Shown here piece by piece: positions 61,314-64,000 of a stretch of 64,000 nucleotides of DNA. A model generated the notes under the pieces. It was not told where the DNA came from and did not search any database. It saw only the letters and a list, made by a program, of their open reading frames with translations. Origin of the DNA: Paenibacillus sp. KS-LC4 (GTDB lineage: Bacteria; Bacillota; Bacilli; Paenibacillales; Paenibacillaceae); assembly GCF_036894955.1 (NCBI RefSeq), contig NZ_CP145905.1, positions 5,181,001 to 5,245,000 of the forward strand. Reading direction: 5' to 3'. Position 1 is the first letter of the stretch. Each line of letters starts with the position of its first letter. Position numbers and translations under genes: made by a program.

Positions 61314-61350
61314 CCCACGGCTTTAATCAATTAGTTGTGTTCCTATAAAA

Positions 61351-61395
61351 AAGAAGCTTGCAGAGCCACTCTTCACGTGGGATTGCAAGCTTCTT
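61351..61395. terminator. Bidirectional terminator between heme operon and tRNA array
   Basis: AAGAAGCTTGCA (61351-61362) pairs exactly with TGCAAGCTTCTT (61384-61395). On the minus strand TTTTTTATAGG follows, so it ends the tRNA transcript. Confidence 0.85.
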
Positions 61396-61496
61396 ACGTA
61401 TATAAGCTATCGCTCTTATGTGTTGCTTCCAAATAAAAAAGCCTGCTCTTGCGCTTCAATTGCTGTGCAAGTTCAGACATACTGTAAAACTTATAA

Positions 61497-61573
61497 TGGT
61501 CGGGACGACACGATTTGAACATGCGACCCCCTGGTCCCAAACCAGGTGCTCTACCAAGCTGAGCTACGTCCCG
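61497..61573 (-). tRNA. tRNA-Pro (anticodon UGG)
   Basis: Minus-strand cloverleaf CGGGACG/CGTCCCG acceptor; anticodon loop TTTGGGA between CCTGG and CCAGG; T-arm GTTCAAATC; CCA encoded (61497-61499). Last tRNA of the array. Confidence 0.95.
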
Positions 61574-61582
61574 AAATAAAAA

Positions 61583-61657
61583 TGGAGCGGACGACGAGAT
61601 TCGAACTCGCGACCCTCGCCTTGGCAAGGCGATGCTCTACCACTGAGCCACGTCCGC
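61583..61657 (-). tRNA. tRNA-Gly (anticodon GCC)
   Basis: Acceptor GCGGACG/CGTCCGC; anticodon loop TTGCCAA between TCGCC and GGCGA; T-loop TTCGAAT; CCA encoded. Confidence 0.96.
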
Positions 61658-61666
61658 AAAAAAATA

Positions 61667-61753
61667 TGGTGCGGTCGAGAGGACTCGAACCTCCACGGCT
61701 GTTACACCACTAGAACCTGAATCTAGCGCGTCTGCCAATTCCGCCACGACCGC
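61667..61753 (-). tRNA. tRNA-Leu (anticodon CAG)
   Basis: Acceptor GCGGTCG/CGACCGC; anticodon loop TTCAGGT between CTAGA and TCTAG; long variable arm as expected for Leu; CCA encoded. Confidence 0.95.
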
Positions 61754-61772
61754 ATATTTTTTTTGAAAAAGA

Positions 61773-61848
<76 letters not shown>

Positions 61849-61862
61849 ATAGAATGAAAGAA

Positions 61863-61939
61863 TGGCGGAGCTGACGAGATTCGAACTCGCGGTCTCCTGC
61901 GTGACAGGCAGGCATGTTAGGCCTCTACACCACAGCTCC
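61863..61939 (-). tRNA. tRNA-Asp (anticodon GUC)
   Basis: Acceptor GGAGCTG/CAGCTCC, discriminator G; anticodon loop CTGTCAC between CCTGC and GCAGG; CCA encoded. Confidence 0.95.
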
Positions 61940-61955
61940 GTATTCAAAATCATAA

Positions 61956-62031
61956 TGGTGGAGGCTGAGGGGATCGAACCCCCGACCCTCTGCTTGTAAG
62001 GCAGATGCTCTCCCAGCTGAGCTAAGCCTCC
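61956..62031 (-). tRNA. tRNA-Val (anticodon UAC)
   Basis: Acceptor GGAGGCT/AGCCTCC; anticodon loop CTTACAA between TCTGC and GCAGA; T-loop TTCGATC; CCA encoded. Confidence 0.96.
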
Positions 62032-62040
62032 GAAATAATA

Positions 62041-62115
62041 TGGTGACCCGTAGGGGACTCGAACCCCTGTTACCTCCGTGAAAGGGAGGTGTCTTAACCA
62101 CTTGACCAACGGGCC
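62041..62115 (-). tRNA. tRNA-Glu (anticodon UUC)
   Basis: Acceptor GGCCCGT/ACGGGTC (one G-U pair); anticodon loop CTTTCAC between CCTCC and GGAGG; T-loop TTCGAGT; CCA encoded. First tRNA after the 23S gene. Confidence 0.95.
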
Positions 62116-62201
62116 ATGATCATGCTTAAAATCAATCAATGTACGTTGCACATTGAAAACTGGATGCGAAAGACAAGCTCTGAACCTTTAGCGTGTTATT
62201 A

Positions 62202-64000
<1,799 letters not shown>

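Overview
The window reads as chromosome of a spore-forming, Gram-positive, Paenibacillus-like member of the Bacillales. The evidence is strong Shine-Dalgarno sequences, a SigB/RsbW/RsbV/RsbY/RsbK/RsbM stress module, SLH-type S-layer anchoring, YtxH/YqkE/YkuK family proteins and a 23S rRNA followed by a tRNA array. Base composition is moderate, with a few AT-rich spots. I see no prophage, insertion sequence, CRISPR array or plasmid function.

Layout. 1-3.9 kb: galK-galE end (minus), an AraC regulator and a FAD amine oxidoreductase, closed by a perfect 58-bp palindrome. 4-11.4 kb: housekeeping and accessory genes (stress protein, CorA-like transporter, Gfo/Idh oxidoreductase, lipase, hemolysin III, TRM11-like methylase, LapA-like protein). 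11.5-15.6 kb: an efeO-efeB-efeU iron-uptake operon with a Fur box. 15.7-19.3 kb: a small locus made of a class I prenyl-synthase-fold enzyme, a 79-aa NHLP-type precursor peptide ending in Pro-Pro-Trp-Lys, and a convergent 7-TM histidine kinase. This is the best candidate for an undescribed system, possibly ComQXP-like pheromone signalling built on a nitrile-hydratase-type leader.

19.4-28 kb: a complete SigB partner-switching module of the B. cereus RsbK/RsbY type with two RsbW-like kinases, a DUF948 protein, YtxH and recognisable SigB promoters. 28-34 kb: a Crp/Fnr regulator, an AglEFG-like alpha-glucoside ABC transporter without its own ATPase, and a LacI regulator. 34-49.4 kb: alpha/beta hydrolase, AAA+ ATPase, serine hydrolase, ROK fructokinase, YkuK, a solute-binding lipoprotein paired with a chemoreceptor, sugar isomerase, small proteins, glutamate dehydrogenase, M29 aminopeptidase and a second Gfo/Idh enzyme.

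49.5-61.3 kb: a heme-acquisition island. On the minus strand, from a Fur box at 57.8 kb, run a membrane NEAT protein, a secreted single-NEAT protein, a giant NEAT/SLH cell-wall protein and a binding protein-permease-ATPase set. On the plus strand, from a sigma-A promoter overlapped by two Fur boxes, run a second binding protein, permease, and an ABC ATPase fused in frame to an IsdG-type heme monooxygenase that keeps its own internal Shine-Dalgarno and ATG. The parts form a path from surface heme capture through import to heme breakdown. 61.5-64 kb: seven tRNA genes and the 3' part of a 23S rRNA gene on the minus strand, with no 5S gene between them.
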